64,000 nucleotides of DNA. Origin: Streptomyces sp. NBC_01275. GTDB lineage: Bacteria > Actinomycetota > Actinomycetes > Streptomycetales > Streptomycetaceae. This document shows, piece after piece, positions 24,672-33,021 of this stretch; the stretch's first letter is position 1, and each line of letters starts with the position of its first letter. A program made the position numbers and the translations under genes. The stretch covers positions 6,200,001 to 6,264,000 of the forward strand of contig NZ_JAPEOZ010000001.1 of NCBI RefSeq assembly GCF_026340655.1, read 5' to 3'. The notes beneath the pieces are model-generated. The model was given only the letters and a program-made list of their open reading frames with translations. It was not told the origin of the DNA and searched no databases.

Positions 24672-24813
24672 CCTCCGGCCGTTCGCAGTACACCCGGGCC
24701 CGGAGGAACGCGTCGAAGACGTCCTGCGGCGGGGCCTGTCCCTCCCGCGCCCGCCGCACGACGTCAACCAGATCGACCGCATCCCCCGCCGTACGCATGT
24801 TCCCAAAGATCAC
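24672..24813 (-). pseudogene. Truncated gene fragment, N-terminus of an SseB-like or unknown protein
   Basis: On the minus strand a start (GTG 24813 or ATG 24800) leads into MRTAGDAVDLVDVVRR, then FDAFLRARVYCERPE, with gene-like codon use and a protein-like helix pattern. After about residue 48 the frame runs into the opposite-strand remnant and loses any resemblance to a protein. I read it as a 3'-truncated gene. Confidence 0.35.
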
Positions 24814-24831
24814 GCGAGCCGGTTACGGAAT

Positions 24832-24891
24832 GCAGTCAGACCTACGGCAGTCAGACCTACGGCAGTCAGGCCCACGGCAGTCAGGCCTACG
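24832..24891. repeat. Four tandem 15-bp repeats at the end of the chitinase gene
   Basis: Four copies of a 15-mer beginning GCAGTCAG and ending CTACG (24832-24846, 24847-24861, 24862-24876, 24877-24891; one to two changes in copies 3 and 4). The last copy contains the chitinase stop codon, so the array forms the start of its 3' untranslated region. Confidence 0.9.
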
Positions 24892-26617
24892 GCAGCCCAT
24901 GCACATGCGCCCCCACCGCCGCCGACCACGCGTTCCCCGCCGTCGCGTCCCAGTTCGTCGACCAGGTCATCGCGCCCCGCAGGTCGGGATAGGTCCTCGA
25001 CGGCTTGAAGGAGCCGCAGTTCGTTCCCTTGGCGAGGCAGTCCAGGGCGTTGTCGACCACGGTCGGCGAGACGTAACCGCTTCCCGCACCGCGCGTCGAG
25101 GCCGGGAGGCCCAGGCCCACCTGGGACGGGGCGAGTCCGCCCTCCAGCTGGATGCAGGCGAGGGCCGTCAGGAAGTCCACGGAGCCCTGGCTGTAGACCT
25201 TGCCGTCGCAGCCCAGCATCGAACCGCTGTTGTAGTACTGCATGTTGACGACCGTGAGGATGTCCTTCACGTTCAGCGCCGTCTGGAAGTACGCGTTGGA
25301 CGTGGACTGCATGTCGATCGTCTGCGGCGCCATCGTCAGGATCAGGGACGCCCCCGCCTTCGCCGACAACGACCGCAGCGCCTGGCTCATGTACGTCGCG
25401 TTGAGCCCGTTCTCCAGGTCGATGTCCACGCCGTCGAAGCCGTACGTCTGCATCAGCGCGTACACCGAGTTCGCGAAGTTCGTCGCCGACGTGCCGTCGC
25501 TCACCGACACCGTGCCGTTCTGGCCGCCGATCGAGACGACGACCTTCTTCCCGGCCGCCCGCTTCGCCTTGACGTCCGCCTTGAACTGGTCCACGGTGTA
25601 GCCGCCCAGACCGGCGGAGTCCAGGTTGAAGGTCACCGCGCCCGGAGTCGTCGTCGCGTCCGCGAACGCCACGGCGATGATGTCGTACTGGGAGGAGACG
25701 TCCGAGATCCGCTGGACGGTCGCCCCGTTGTCGAAGTTCTGCCAGTACCCGGTCACGGCGTGCTTCGGCAGCGCACCGCCTCCGCCCCCGCCGCTCGCGG
25801 ACGTCGTGCCCGTCACCGTCGCCGATTTCGCCGACTCGCCCGCCGCGTTGGTCGCCGTCACCTGGAAACCGTACGACGTCGACGCCGCGAGCCCGGTCAC
25901 GGTGGCCGAGGTGCCGGTCACCGCCGTCACCTTCGTGCCGCCGCGGTAGACGGAGTAGCCCGTCGCGCCGGACACCGCGTTCCAGGCGAGGGACACGGAC
26001 GACGACGTCGTGCCGGAGACGGTGAGGCCGCTCGGGGCGCCCGGGACCGTCGGGGCCGGGTCGCCGCCTCCGCCGCCGTCGGGGCCGTACACGGACACGT
26101 CGTCGGCGTAGTACGCGGCCTGGCCGTACCAGCCGTGGGTGTAGAGGGTCACGGACGTCGTCGAGGAGCCTGTCGTGAAACTCGTGGAGAGTTGTCTCCA
26201 GGAGGACGAGTCGGGGGTCCAGGTCGAGACGTCCGTGGTGCCCGTGCCGGTCACGCCCAGGTAGGTGTAGCCGCCCTGCACCCAGGCGCTCAGCGTGTAC
26301 GTGGAGTTGGGCTTCACGGCGACGGTCTGGGTGCACTGGGCGTTGTCCTGCCCGGCGGGCGTCGCCTTCAGCGCGGCCGCGCCGCCGTGCACCGGAGAGG
26401 AGACGGTCGTACCGCTGCCCGCCGTACAGGTCCAGTTGGTCAGGCCGGACTCGAAGCCGGCGTTCTTGGCGTTGTTGAGGTCCGCGGCGGACGCCTGAGC
26501 CGCGCCCGTCAGGGACAGGGCGAGGGCGGCCGTGACCGCTCCCGCCCACAGCCGCCGTGTCGATGACGTCGGCCGTGTCGGCCGTGTCGGCCGTGTCGCT
26601 CGTCTGTGTAGGTACAT
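24887..26617 (-). CDS. Secreted family 18 chitinase with CBM and FnIII domains
   Basis: A 576-residue exported endochitinase. It has a signal peptide (about residues 1-45) preceded by TRPTRPTRP repeats. A carbohydrate-binding beta-sandwich spans about 46-180 (NAGFESGLTNWTC at its start). A Gly-rich linker leads to a fibronectin type III domain (about 192-280), then the GH18 barrel (about 290-576). The catalytic signature DGVDIDLE gives Glu402 as the acid, with Asp398 and Asp400. The order CBM-FnIII-GH18 is common in Streptomyces chitinases. ATG at 26617 has no Shine-Dalgarno sequence. A DasR-type site lies just upstream, fitting N-acetylglucosamine control. Confidence 0.95.
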   Translation of the reverse strand: MYLHRRATRPTRPTRPTSSTRRLWAGAVTAALALSLTGAAQASAADLNNAKNAGFESGLTNWTCTAGSGTTVSSPVHGGAAALKATPAGQDNAQCTQTVAVKPNSTYTLSAWVQGGYTYLGVTGTGTTDVSTWTPDSSSWRQLSTSFTTGSSTTSVTLYTHGWYGQAAYYADDVSVYGPDGGGGGDPAPTVPGAPSGLTVSGTTSSSVSLAWNAVSGATGYSVYRGGTKVTAVTGTSATVTGLAASTSYGFQVTATNAAGESAKSATVTGTTSASGGGGGGALPKHAVTGYWQNFDNGATVQRISDVSSQYDIIAVAFADATTTPGAVTFNLDSAGLGGYTVDQFKADVKAKRAAGKKVVVSIGGQNGTVSVSDGTSATNFANSVYALMQTYGFDGVDIDLENGLNATYMSQALRSLSAKAGASLILTMAPQTIDMQSTSNAYFQTALNVKDILTVVNMQYYNSGSMLGCDGKVYSQGSVDFLTALACIQLEGGLAPSQVGLGLPASTRGAGSGYVSPTVVDNALDCLAKGTNCGSFKPSRTYPDLRGAMTWSTNWDATAGNAWSAAVGAHVHGLP

Positions 26618-26625
26618 GACAATAA

Positions 26626-26652
26626 GCTGGTCCAGACCAATTCGCTTGTCAA
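26626..26652 (-). promoter_or_regulatory. DasR responsive element and -35 box of the chitinase gene
   Basis: GCTGGTCCAGACCAAT (26626-26641) matches the DasR site consensus ACTGGTCTAGACCAGT closely; its core TGGTCCAGACCA is nearly palindromic. A TTGACA -35 box on the minus strand (26647-26652) lies directly beside it. DasR represses chitin-utilisation genes until GlcNAc phosphates accumulate. Confidence 0.75.
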
Positions 26653-26869
26653 GGGCTCCGCTTGCGGAGGGTTGGTGTGCGTAATCTGCCCTGTTTTGGC
26701 GGGACTTGTGGGAAGAGGAGTTGCTTCGCAGCCGGGGAAAGCTCTACGGAAAGCTGTTCTCCGGCCGTAGGCGCGTGGATACAGTGCTGAGGTAGTCACG
26801 CAATGAAGTCACCCCGGTGCACCGGAGTAACGCCGATGCACCGGGACCGCGGGAATCGGGGAGCTGCGC

Positions 26870-27784
26870 GTGCCAACTGCCATTGCCGTGACCGGCGCCG
26901 ACCTGGCGCTGCCGCCGCAGGACGAACGCACCCTGCCCGCGGCCGTCCTCGCCGACCTCGACCGCCGCCCGCTCGACGAGGCCCTCGCCGCCGTCCAGAC
27001 GCTCGTCGAACAGCACGGGCATGTGATCGTCGTGTACTCGCGCGGCGCCCCGGTCGCCGTGGAGCAACGGCTGCACACCATCCGTTCCCTCCTGGAGAGC
27101 GACCGCATCGCCCTGTTCCGGCCGGAGCTGCCCCCGCTCGGAGTCGCTGTCCTCGCCCGTCAGTTGCGCCAGCTCGCCTCCTGCGACCTCGGCCCCGGCG
27201 TGCTCGCCTCGGCCGGCCGGCTGCTCACCCACTACCTCCACGCCGGCGCGCTGCTCGGCTCGGTCGCCCGCCTCGACCGCGTCCCCGTCGTCGGACTGAA
27301 GTCGCACGCCAGGTCATGGGTGCCCGGCGGCCAGTTCGCCGTGCTCGCCCATCCTCAGCCCCAGTTGGTGAAGGCCGCCCCCGATGTCACCCTGCCCGGC
27401 CCGGAGTTCGGCACCTGGATGCTGGTCGGCCGGGGGCAGCTCCAGTCCGACTGGGTGACCGGGACCCTCGCCCCCGCCTGGCGGACCCAGGGCCTGCGCG
27501 AGACGGAACTGCCCGCCGAGTCCGCCGACTGGTGGGGCACCGGCAAGCTGATCGAGTTCTGCTCCTATCTGCCCGACCTCTCGGTCCTCTACCAACTGGT
27601 CGCCTCCGTACGGCAGAGCGTCTGCCACTGGTGCGGCATCGACGTCATCGGCGACCGCTGCGTCTTCTGCTCCGCCACCCCGCCGCCCGCCTCCGAACCC
27701 GCCGTCCGAGCCATCGGCCCGGCCCGCTCCGCCGGCCCGGCCCACTCCGCCCACTCGGCCCGCGCGCTCACCGCGGGCGACTGA
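26870..27784 (+). CDS. Unknown protein with C-terminal zinc ribbon at head of Tad locus
   Basis: A 304-residue protein that I do not recognise by function. It has no signal or membrane helix. Residues 1-230 look globular, with conserved-looking blocks ALFRPELPPLGVAVLARQL and ARSWVPGGQFAVLAHPQPQ. Near the end C-x2-C-x8-C-x2-C (CHWCGIDVIGDRCVFC) forms a zinc-ribbon pair. The last 35 residues are Ala/Ser/Pro/His-rich. GTG at 26870 follows GGGAG. It is 75 nt upstream of cpaB, in the same direction, so it is probably the first gene of the pilus operon, perhaps a regulator or assembly accessory. Confidence 0.65.
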   Translation: MPTAIAVTGADLALPPQDERTLPAAVLADLDRRPLDEALAAVQTLVEQHGHVIVVYSRGAPVAVEQRLHTIRSLLESDRIALFRPELPPLGVAVLARQLRQLASCDLGPGVLASAGRLLTHYLHAGALLGSVARLDRVPVVGLKSHARSWVPGGQFAVLAHPQPQLVKAAPDVTLPGPEFGTWMLVGRGQLQSDWVTGTLAPAWRTQGLRETELPAESADWWGTGKLIEFCSYLPDLSVLYQLVASVRQSVCHWCGIDVIGDRCVFCSATPPPASEPAVRAIGPARSAGPAHSAHSARALTAGD

Positions 27785-27859
27785 AGCCCCCCGTCCCATG
27801 GGTACTCGCTCCGCCTGCCTGTCCCGCTCGACCCGACCCCCAACGAGGTTGCACGGTTC

Positions 27860-28567
27860 ATGAACTCCCGTCAGCGCCGCGGCGTGCTTCTCCTGCTCCT
27901 GTCGGTCGTGTGCGCCCTCGGCGCGTTCGCCGGCGTCCTCTCCGTCGTCGACGACGTGAAGTCCAAGGTCGGCCCCGAGGTGACCGCTTACGAGGTGCGT
28001 TCCGACGTGGCGCCCTACACCGCCCTCGGTGCGGGCCAGTTCAAGAAGATCGAGATGCCCGAGCGCTGGCTGTCGGAGAACGCGGTGACCGATCTCTCCG
28101 CGATCCGCGGCAAGATCGCCGTGACGACGCTGCGCAAGGGCTCCCTGCTGCAGAGCGACATGATCGTCGACCAGCCCGCCCTCAAACCAGGGGAGCAGGA
28201 GGTCGCCATCATGATCGACGCGGCCACCGGCGTGGCCGGCAAGATCACCCCGGGCTCCACGGTCAACGTCTACGCCACGTTCGAGGGCGCCCGTGAGAGC
28301 GACCCCGACCAGTCGAAGATCATCGTGACGAACGCCCGGGTCCTCGACGTCGGCGAGCTGACCGCCCTCGAACCCGACGCGAACGACCGGAGCCAGTCGC
28401 CCACGGACGCCGTCCCCATCACCTTCGCGCTGTCCACCCTCGACGCCCAGCGCATCACCTACGCCGAGTCCTTCGCCAAACGCGTCCGCCTCGCCCTCGT
28501 CGCACCCGGCGGCGACACCACGGTCCCCGAACAGGACCGTACGTACGAACTCGTCACGGACAAGTGA
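27860..28567 (+). CDS. cpaB: Flp pilus assembly protein CpaB/RcpC
   Basis: A 235-residue protein with a short basic N-terminus and one membrane helix (about 8-30). An SAF domain follows (about 44-105, with VRSDVAPYTALGAGQFKKI and LRKGSLLQSDMIV) and then an RcpC-like beta domain to the C-terminus. CpaB/RcpC proteins are external components of Tad pilus machines. ATG at 27860 has a weak GAGG 12 nt upstream. It lies between the zinc-ribbon protein and cpaE. Confidence 0.85.
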   Translation: MNSRQRRGVLLLLLSVVCALGAFAGVLSVVDDVKSKVGPEVTAYEVRSDVAPYTALGAGQFKKIEMPERWLSENAVTDLSAIRGKIAVTTLRKGSLLQSDMIVDQPALKPGEQEVAIMIDAATGVAGKITPGSTVNVYATFEGARESDPDQSKIIVTNARVLDVGELTALEPDANDRSQSPTDAVPITFALSTLDAQRITYAESFAKRVRLALVAPGGDTTVPEQDRTYELVTDK

Positions 28568-28580
28568 GAGGCCGCCGCCC

Positions 28581-29837
28581 ATGCCCACGAGGATCCTCCC
28601 GGCCGTCGGCGACGCGGACGCGGTCCGCGCCCTCACCACCCTGCTCAGCCAGCTCCCCGACGCCGAGCCGGTCGCCCCGGTCACCGACTCCACCCAGCTC
28701 GTGGACACCCTCGCCCACCTCGCCGCCGAGTCCGTCGACGAACTCCCCGAGGTCGTGATCGTCCATGAACGCATCGGCCCCGTACCGGCGTTGGAGCTGG
28801 TCCGCGAGGTCGCCCTGCGCTTCCCCGCGGTAGGCGTCATCCTCGTCACCACCGACGCGGGACCAGGTCTGTTCGCCGCCGCCATGGACTCGGGCGCCCG
28901 CGGCCTGGTCGCCCTGCCGCTGAGCTACGAGGACCTCGCCAGCCGCGTCCAGGCGGTCGCCCAGTGGTCGGTCGGCGTACGACGTCATCTCGGCCACGGC
29001 GCCGAGGTGTTCACCGGGGTCGGCGGCACGGTCGTCACCGTCAGCGGCGCCAAGGGGGGCGTCGGCACCACTCTCACCGCCGTCCAACTCGCCCTCGCCG
29101 CCCAGGCGTCGGGCCGCCCCACCGCTCTGGTCGACCTCGACCTCCAGGCCGGCGACGTCGCCTCCTACCTGGACGTCCAGTTCCGCCGCTCGGTCGTCGA
29201 CCTCGCCGCCATCACCGACATCTCGCCCCGCATCCTCGCCGAGGCCGTCTTCCGCCACGACACCGGCGTGGCCCTGCTGCTGGCCCCCGCCGAGGGCGAA
29301 CGCGGCGAGGAGGTCACCGACCGCGCCGCCCGCCAGATCGTCAGCGCCCTGCGCTCCCGCTACGAGGTCGTCGTCGTCGACTGCGGCGCCCAGCTCAGCG
29401 GGGCCGGCGCGGCCGCCGTGGAGATGGCCGACCGCGCGCTCCTGGTCACCACCCCCGACGTGGTCGCCGTCCGCGGCGCCAAACGCACCGTCCGCATGTG
29501 GGACCGGCTCCAGATCCGCAAGGCCGAGGAGACGACCGTCGTCGTCAACCGCCACACGCGCGGTACGGAGATCCAGCCCCCGCTCATCCAGAAGATCACC
29601 GGCACCGCCCTCGCCGCGACCACGGTCCCCGCCAACTTCCGTGAACTCCAGGCCGCGGTGGACGCCGGCCGCGTCCACGCCCTCGACGGCAAGGGCGCCG
29701 TCCGCCAGGCTCTGTGGGCGCTGGCGGGGGAGTTGGGCCTGGTGAAAGCGCCGGAAACCGCTCTCGAACGCCGGGGCGGCGGACGGGCGCGCGGCGGGGA
29801 CCGGGGAGCGGCCGGGTTCCGGCGGCGGAGGGAGTGA
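28581..29837 (+). CDS. cpaE: CpaE/TadZ-type localisation ATPase
   Basis: A 418-residue protein. The first 135 residues form a receiver-like domain (VIVHERIGPVPALELVRE, VILVTTDAG), and residues about 150-380 a MinD/ParA-type ATPase with the deviant Walker A SGAKGGVGTT, switch VDLDLQAGD and VVVDCGAQL. The tail is Arg/Gly-rich. CpaE/TadZ proteins place the Tad machine in the cell and recruit other components. The start is ATG at 28581, 13 nt after cpaB. Confidence 0.9.
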   Translation: MPTRILPAVGDADAVRALTTLLSQLPDAEPVAPVTDSTQLVDTLAHLAAESVDELPEVVIVHERIGPVPALELVREVALRFPAVGVILVTTDAGPGLFAAAMDSGARGLVALPLSYEDLASRVQAVAQWSVGVRRHLGHGAEVFTGVGGTVVTVSGAKGGVGTTLTAVQLALAAQASGRPTALVDLDLQAGDVASYLDVQFRRSVVDLAAITDISPRILAEAVFRHDTGVALLLAPAEGERGEEVTDRAARQIVSALRSRYEVVVVDCGAQLSGAGAAAVEMADRALLVTTPDVVAVRGAKRTVRMWDRLQIRKAEETTVVVNRHTRGTEIQPPLIQKITGTALAATTVPANFRELQAAVDAGRVHALDGKGAVRQALWALAGELGLVKAPETALERRGGGRARGGDRGAAGFRRRRE

Positions 29838-29838
29838 G

Positions 29839-29908
29839 CCGTATGAGCCGTATGAGATATCTGAGCCATATGAGATGTCTGAGCCGTGCGGGATGTCTGA
29901 GTCGTATG
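29839..29908 (+). repeat. Imperfect tandem repeat at the tadE start
   Basis: Four degenerate units built on the pattern TGAGCCGTATGAGATATC recur between 29839 and 29908, each holding an in-frame ATG or near-ATG. They encode the SRM/LSHMRC-type extension of TadE. Confidence 0.65.
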
Positions 29909-30286
29909 CGGCGGCCGACGCGCGGTGACCGGGGTCAGGTCACCGTCGAACTCCTCGGCATGACACCGCTGATCATCGTGACCTTGACGGTGGTGTGGCA
30001 GTTCGTGCTCGTGGGGTACACGTTCACGCTCGCGGGGAATGCTGCCGACGAGGCGGTGCGTGCGGGAACGGCGGCGCACCGGGGGGAGCGACAGGCAGTG
30101 TGCGAGCAGGCGGGCAAGGACAAGCTGTCGGAGGCGTGGCGCTCCGGGGCCACCGTGAGCTGCTCGGGGTCCGGGTATGTGACGGCGGACGTCTCCCTCC
30201 GGGTCCCCGTCCTCTTCCCGGGGCTCATCGACTTCCCGTTCACGGTGCACGGACACGCGGGCGCCGTCGAGGAAGAGGACGACTGA
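29843..30286 (+). CDS. tadE: TadE-like pseudopilin
   Basis: A 147-residue protein with the TadE signature: GDRGQVTVELLGMTPLIIVTLTVVWQF, a prepilin-like cleavage Gly followed by the conserved Glu and a hydrophobic helix. A periplasm-like domain with two Cys follows. ATG at 29843 follows GGAGGGAG, giving an odd 22-residue extension MSRMRYLSHMRCLSRAGCLS made by an imperfect DNA repeat. ATG at 29906 would give the ordinary start MRRPTRGDRGQ but has a poor ribosome site. TadE proteins are minor pseudopilins of Flp pili. The gene follows cpaE after 5 nt. Confidence 0.85.
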   Translation: MSRMRYLSHMRCLSRAGCLSRMRRPTRGDRGQVTVELLGMTPLIIVTLTVVWQFVLVGYTFTLAGNAADEAVRAGTAAHRGERQAVCEQAGKDKLSEAWRSGATVSCSGSGYVTADVSLRVPVLFPGLIDFPFTVHGHAGAVEEEDD

Positions 30287-30287
30287 G

Positions 30288-30647
30288 ATGTCGTACCAAC
30301 GCCGTCGCGGCGGCCGGGACCGGGGGCAGGTCGCCCTGGAGTACCTGGGCTTCCTGCCGATCCTGCTGCTGGTCGCGCTGGCCGCCGTACAGCTCGGGGT
30401 GATCGCGTACGCGGCGCAGCAGGCGGGGACGGCGGCGCGGGCGGGGGCGCGCAGCGCGTCCCTGCGGGAGGACTATGCGGGGGACTGCCAGCGGGCGGTG
30501 AGCAGTTGGCTGGCGGCGAGCTGCTCGTCCGCGTATCTGGGCGACGAGGTGCGGGTCACCTCCACCGTCACCATCCCGTCCGTCATCCCCGGCATCGGGA
30601 ACTTCGGCCAGGCCCACAAGACGGCCACCATGCCGGTCGACCACTGA
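30288..30647 (+). CDS. Second TadE-like pseudopilin
   Basis: A 119-residue protein with the same architecture as its neighbour: basic start, DRGQVALEYLGFLPILLLVALAAVQL (cleavage Gly, conserved Glu, hydrophobic helix), then an AAQQAGTAARAGAR segment and two Cys. It begins 1 nt after the tadE stop and is surely cotranslated. Two tandem TadE-like proteins are usual in Tad operons of actinobacteria (TadE plus TadF roles). Confidence 0.85.
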   Translation: MSYQRRRGGRDRGQVALEYLGFLPILLLVALAAVQLGVIAYAAQQAGTAARAGARSASLREDYAGDCQRAVSSWLAASCSSAYLGDEVRVTSTVTIPSVIPGIGNFGQAHKTATMPVDH

Positions 30648-30664
30648 AGGAAGGCGGCGAACCC

Positions 30665-32002
30665 ATGAGCCTTCGGGCACGCATCACCTCCCCCGAGGAG
30701 AACGGCAACCGGGGCGAGGACGGCCACCTGGTCTCCTCCTACCGCGCCAAGCTGCTGGAGGAGATCGACCTCGCCGAGATGAGCTCGCTGGCGGCGGCCG
30801 AGCGCCGGGCCCGGCTCGAGCGGGTGCTGGGGCACATCATCAGCCGCGAGGGCCCGGTGCTGTCGACGGGGGAACGCTCGCAGCTGATCCGGCGGGTGGT
30901 CGACGAGGCCCTCGGCCTGGGCATCCTGGAGCCGCTGCTCGAAGACGCGTCGATCACCGAGATCATGGTCAACGGGCCGGACGCGATCTTCGTCGAACGG
31001 GCGGGCCGCGTCGAGCAGTTGCCGATCCGCTTCGCCTCCAACGACCAGCTGATGCAGACCATCGAACGCATCGTCTCCACCGTCAACCGCCGCGTCGACG
31101 AGACGAACCCGATGGTCGACGCCCGACTCCCGTCCGGCGAGCGCGTCAACGTCATCATCCCGCCGCTCTCCCTCACCGGCCCCACCCTCACCATCCGCCG
31201 CTTCCCGCGCTCCTTCACGCTCCATGAGCTGATCGGCTTCGGCTCGCTGGACGAGCAGATGCTGTATCTGCTGGCGGGCCTGGTGCAGGCGAAGTTCAAC
31301 GTGATCGTCTCGGGCGCGACCGGCACCGGCAAGACCACCTTGCTGAACGCGCTGTCGGGACTGATCCCGGACGGCGAACGCATCATCACCATCGAGGACT
31401 CCGCCGAGCTCCAGCTCCAGCAGTCGCACGTGATCCGTCTGGAGTCCCGTCCCCCGAACGTCGAGGGCAGCGGCCGCATCACCATCCGCGACCTGGTCCG
31501 CAACTCGCTGCGGATGCGCCCCGACCGGATCGTGGTCGGCGAGGTCCGCGGCGGCGAGTCCCTCGACATGCTCCAGGCCATGTCGACGGGCCACGACGGC
31601 TCCCTGGCGACCGTCCACGCCAACAGCGCCGAGGACGCGCTGATGCGGTTGCAGACCCTGGCGTCCATGTCCGACGTCGAGATCCCCTTCGTCGCCCTCC
31701 ACGACCAGATCAACAGCGCCGTCGACGTCATCGTCCAGCTCACCCGGTTCGCCGACGGCGCCCGCCGGATCACCGAGATAGCCCTCCTCGACAGCCACGG
31801 CGGCGAGCCGTACCGGCTGGCGACGATCTCCCGCTTCAACGCCCAGCCGATGGCCGCCGACGGCCGTATCTACGGCGCCTTCGAGTACTTCCCCCTCCCG
31901 CGCCGCACCGCCGACCGGCTCTACATGGCCAGCCAGCCGATCCCGCAGGCGTTCGGAGTGGCGCACGCGGCACACGAACTCACGACCAGGGAAGCCCGAT
32001 AG
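30665..32002 (+). CDS. cpaF: CpaF/TadA secretion ATPase
   Basis: The 445-residue hexameric ATPase that powers Flp pilus assembly. The Walker A is GATGTGKTT, the Asp box TIEDSAELQ, the Walker B region IVVGEVRGGE and the His box TGHDGSLATVHAN, all typical of the PulE/VirB11 superfamily. The N-terminal domain (1-150) includes EIMVNGPDAIFVERAG. ATG at 30665 fits the family N-terminus; the frame is open further upstream over the previous gene. It is followed by tadB and tadC, its inner-membrane partners. Confidence 0.95.
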   Translation: MSLRARITSPEENGNRGEDGHLVSSYRAKLLEEIDLAEMSSLAAAERRARLERVLGHIISREGPVLSTGERSQLIRRVVDEALGLGILEPLLEDASITEIMVNGPDAIFVERAGRVEQLPIRFASNDQLMQTIERIVSTVNRRVDETNPMVDARLPSGERVNVIIPPLSLTGPTLTIRRFPRSFTLHELIGFGSLDEQMLYLLAGLVQAKFNVIVSGATGTGKTTLLNALSGLIPDGERIITIEDSAELQLQQSHVIRLESRPPNVEGSGRITIRDLVRNSLRMRPDRIVVGEVRGGESLDMLQAMSTGHDGSLATVHANSAEDALMRLQTLASMSDVEIPFVALHDQINSAVDVIVQLTRFADGARRITEIALLDSHGGEPYRLATISRFNAQPMAADGRIYGAFEYFPLPRRTADRLYMASQPIPQAFGVAHAAHELTTREAR

Positions 32003-32047
32003 GGCCCGGCAGGGCCTTTTCCGGGCAGGACAGACAGGACGCCACCC

Positions 32048-32992
32048 ATGGACCTCGACAGCCTGATCGCCCTCACCACCGGCGTGACGCTGCTGACCTG
32101 CGCCCTGGCCGTCATCGGCCTGCACACCTATGCCAAGGGCCAGGCCCAGCGCGCCGACCTGGTGGACCGGCTGTCGTACACCGGCCAGCTGCCGCTCACC
32201 GGCCGCCGGCGCCGCTTCCGCAACCTGGATCGCCGACTGCGCCGTACGAAGGCGGGACGCAAGCTCGAACTGCGGCTGGTGGCCACGGGGTTGGACGTGA
32301 CGCCCGGCGAGTTCCTCGTCTACATGCTGACGACCGTGGCCGGCCTCTGGCTGGTCGGCCAGGCCACCCTGGCCCCCTTCTTCGGCCCGCTGGCCGGCCT
32401 CCTCGGCGTCTGGGCGGCCTGGCAGTTCCTCAACTGGCAACGCCAGAAACGCATCGAGAAGTTCATCAACCAACTCCCCGAACTGGCCCGCATCCTGGCC
32501 AACGCCACCCACGCCGGCCTCGCCCTGCGCACCGCGATCGGCATGGCGGCGGAGGAGCTGGAGGCCCCGGCCGGCGAGGAACTGGCCAAGGTCGCCAACC
32601 AGTTGGCCGTCGGCCAGTCCATGGACGACGCGCTGGGCGAACTCGCCGACCGCCTTCCCTCCCGTGAACTCGTCGTCCTCGTCACCACCCTCGTCCTCTC
32701 CAACCGGGCGGGCGGCCAGGTCGTCGGAGCCCTACGGAACCTGACGGACACGCTGGAGGAGCGCAAGGAGACCCGACGTGAGGTGCGGACGCAGTTGTCG
32801 CAGGTCAACATGACGTCGTACGCGGTGCCCGCGCTGGGGGTGGGCGCGCTGTTCCTGATGAACAGCGTCGAGGACGGCACGCTCGACCGCATGACGGGCT
32901 CGCCCGTCGGCCAGGCCTGCGTGATCGTCGCCTTCGCCCTGTACGCCGTCGGCTTCGTCCTCATCCGCCGCATGTCCCGCATCGACGTCTGA
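32048..32992 (+). CDS. tadB: TadB-type inner-membrane platform protein
   Basis: A 314-residue type II secretion F-domain protein with an N-terminal helix (about 5-27), a pair of helices around residues 90-130 and one or two near the C-terminus. The cytoplasmic F-domain contains INQLPELARILANATHAGLALRTAI and VVLVTTLVLSNRAGGQVV. It forms the platform of the Tad pilus machine with TadC. ATG at 32048 lies 45 nt after cpaF. Confidence 0.92.
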   Translation: MDLDSLIALTTGVTLLTCALAVIGLHTYAKGQAQRADLVDRLSYTGQLPLTGRRRRFRNLDRRLRRTKAGRKLELRLVATGLDVTPGEFLVYMLTTVAGLWLVGQATLAPFFGPLAGLLGVWAAWQFLNWQRQKRIEKFINQLPELARILANATHAGLALRTAIGMAAEELEAPAGEELAKVANQLAVGQSMDDALGELADRLPSRELVVLVTTLVLSNRAGGQVVGALRNLTDTLEERKETRREVRTQLSQVNMTSYAVPALGVGALFLMNSVEDGTLDRMTGSPVGQACVIVAFALYAVGFVLIRRMSRIDV

Positions 32993-33021
32993 ATCGCAAG
33001 AGGGAGAGGGGAGGAGGGACC

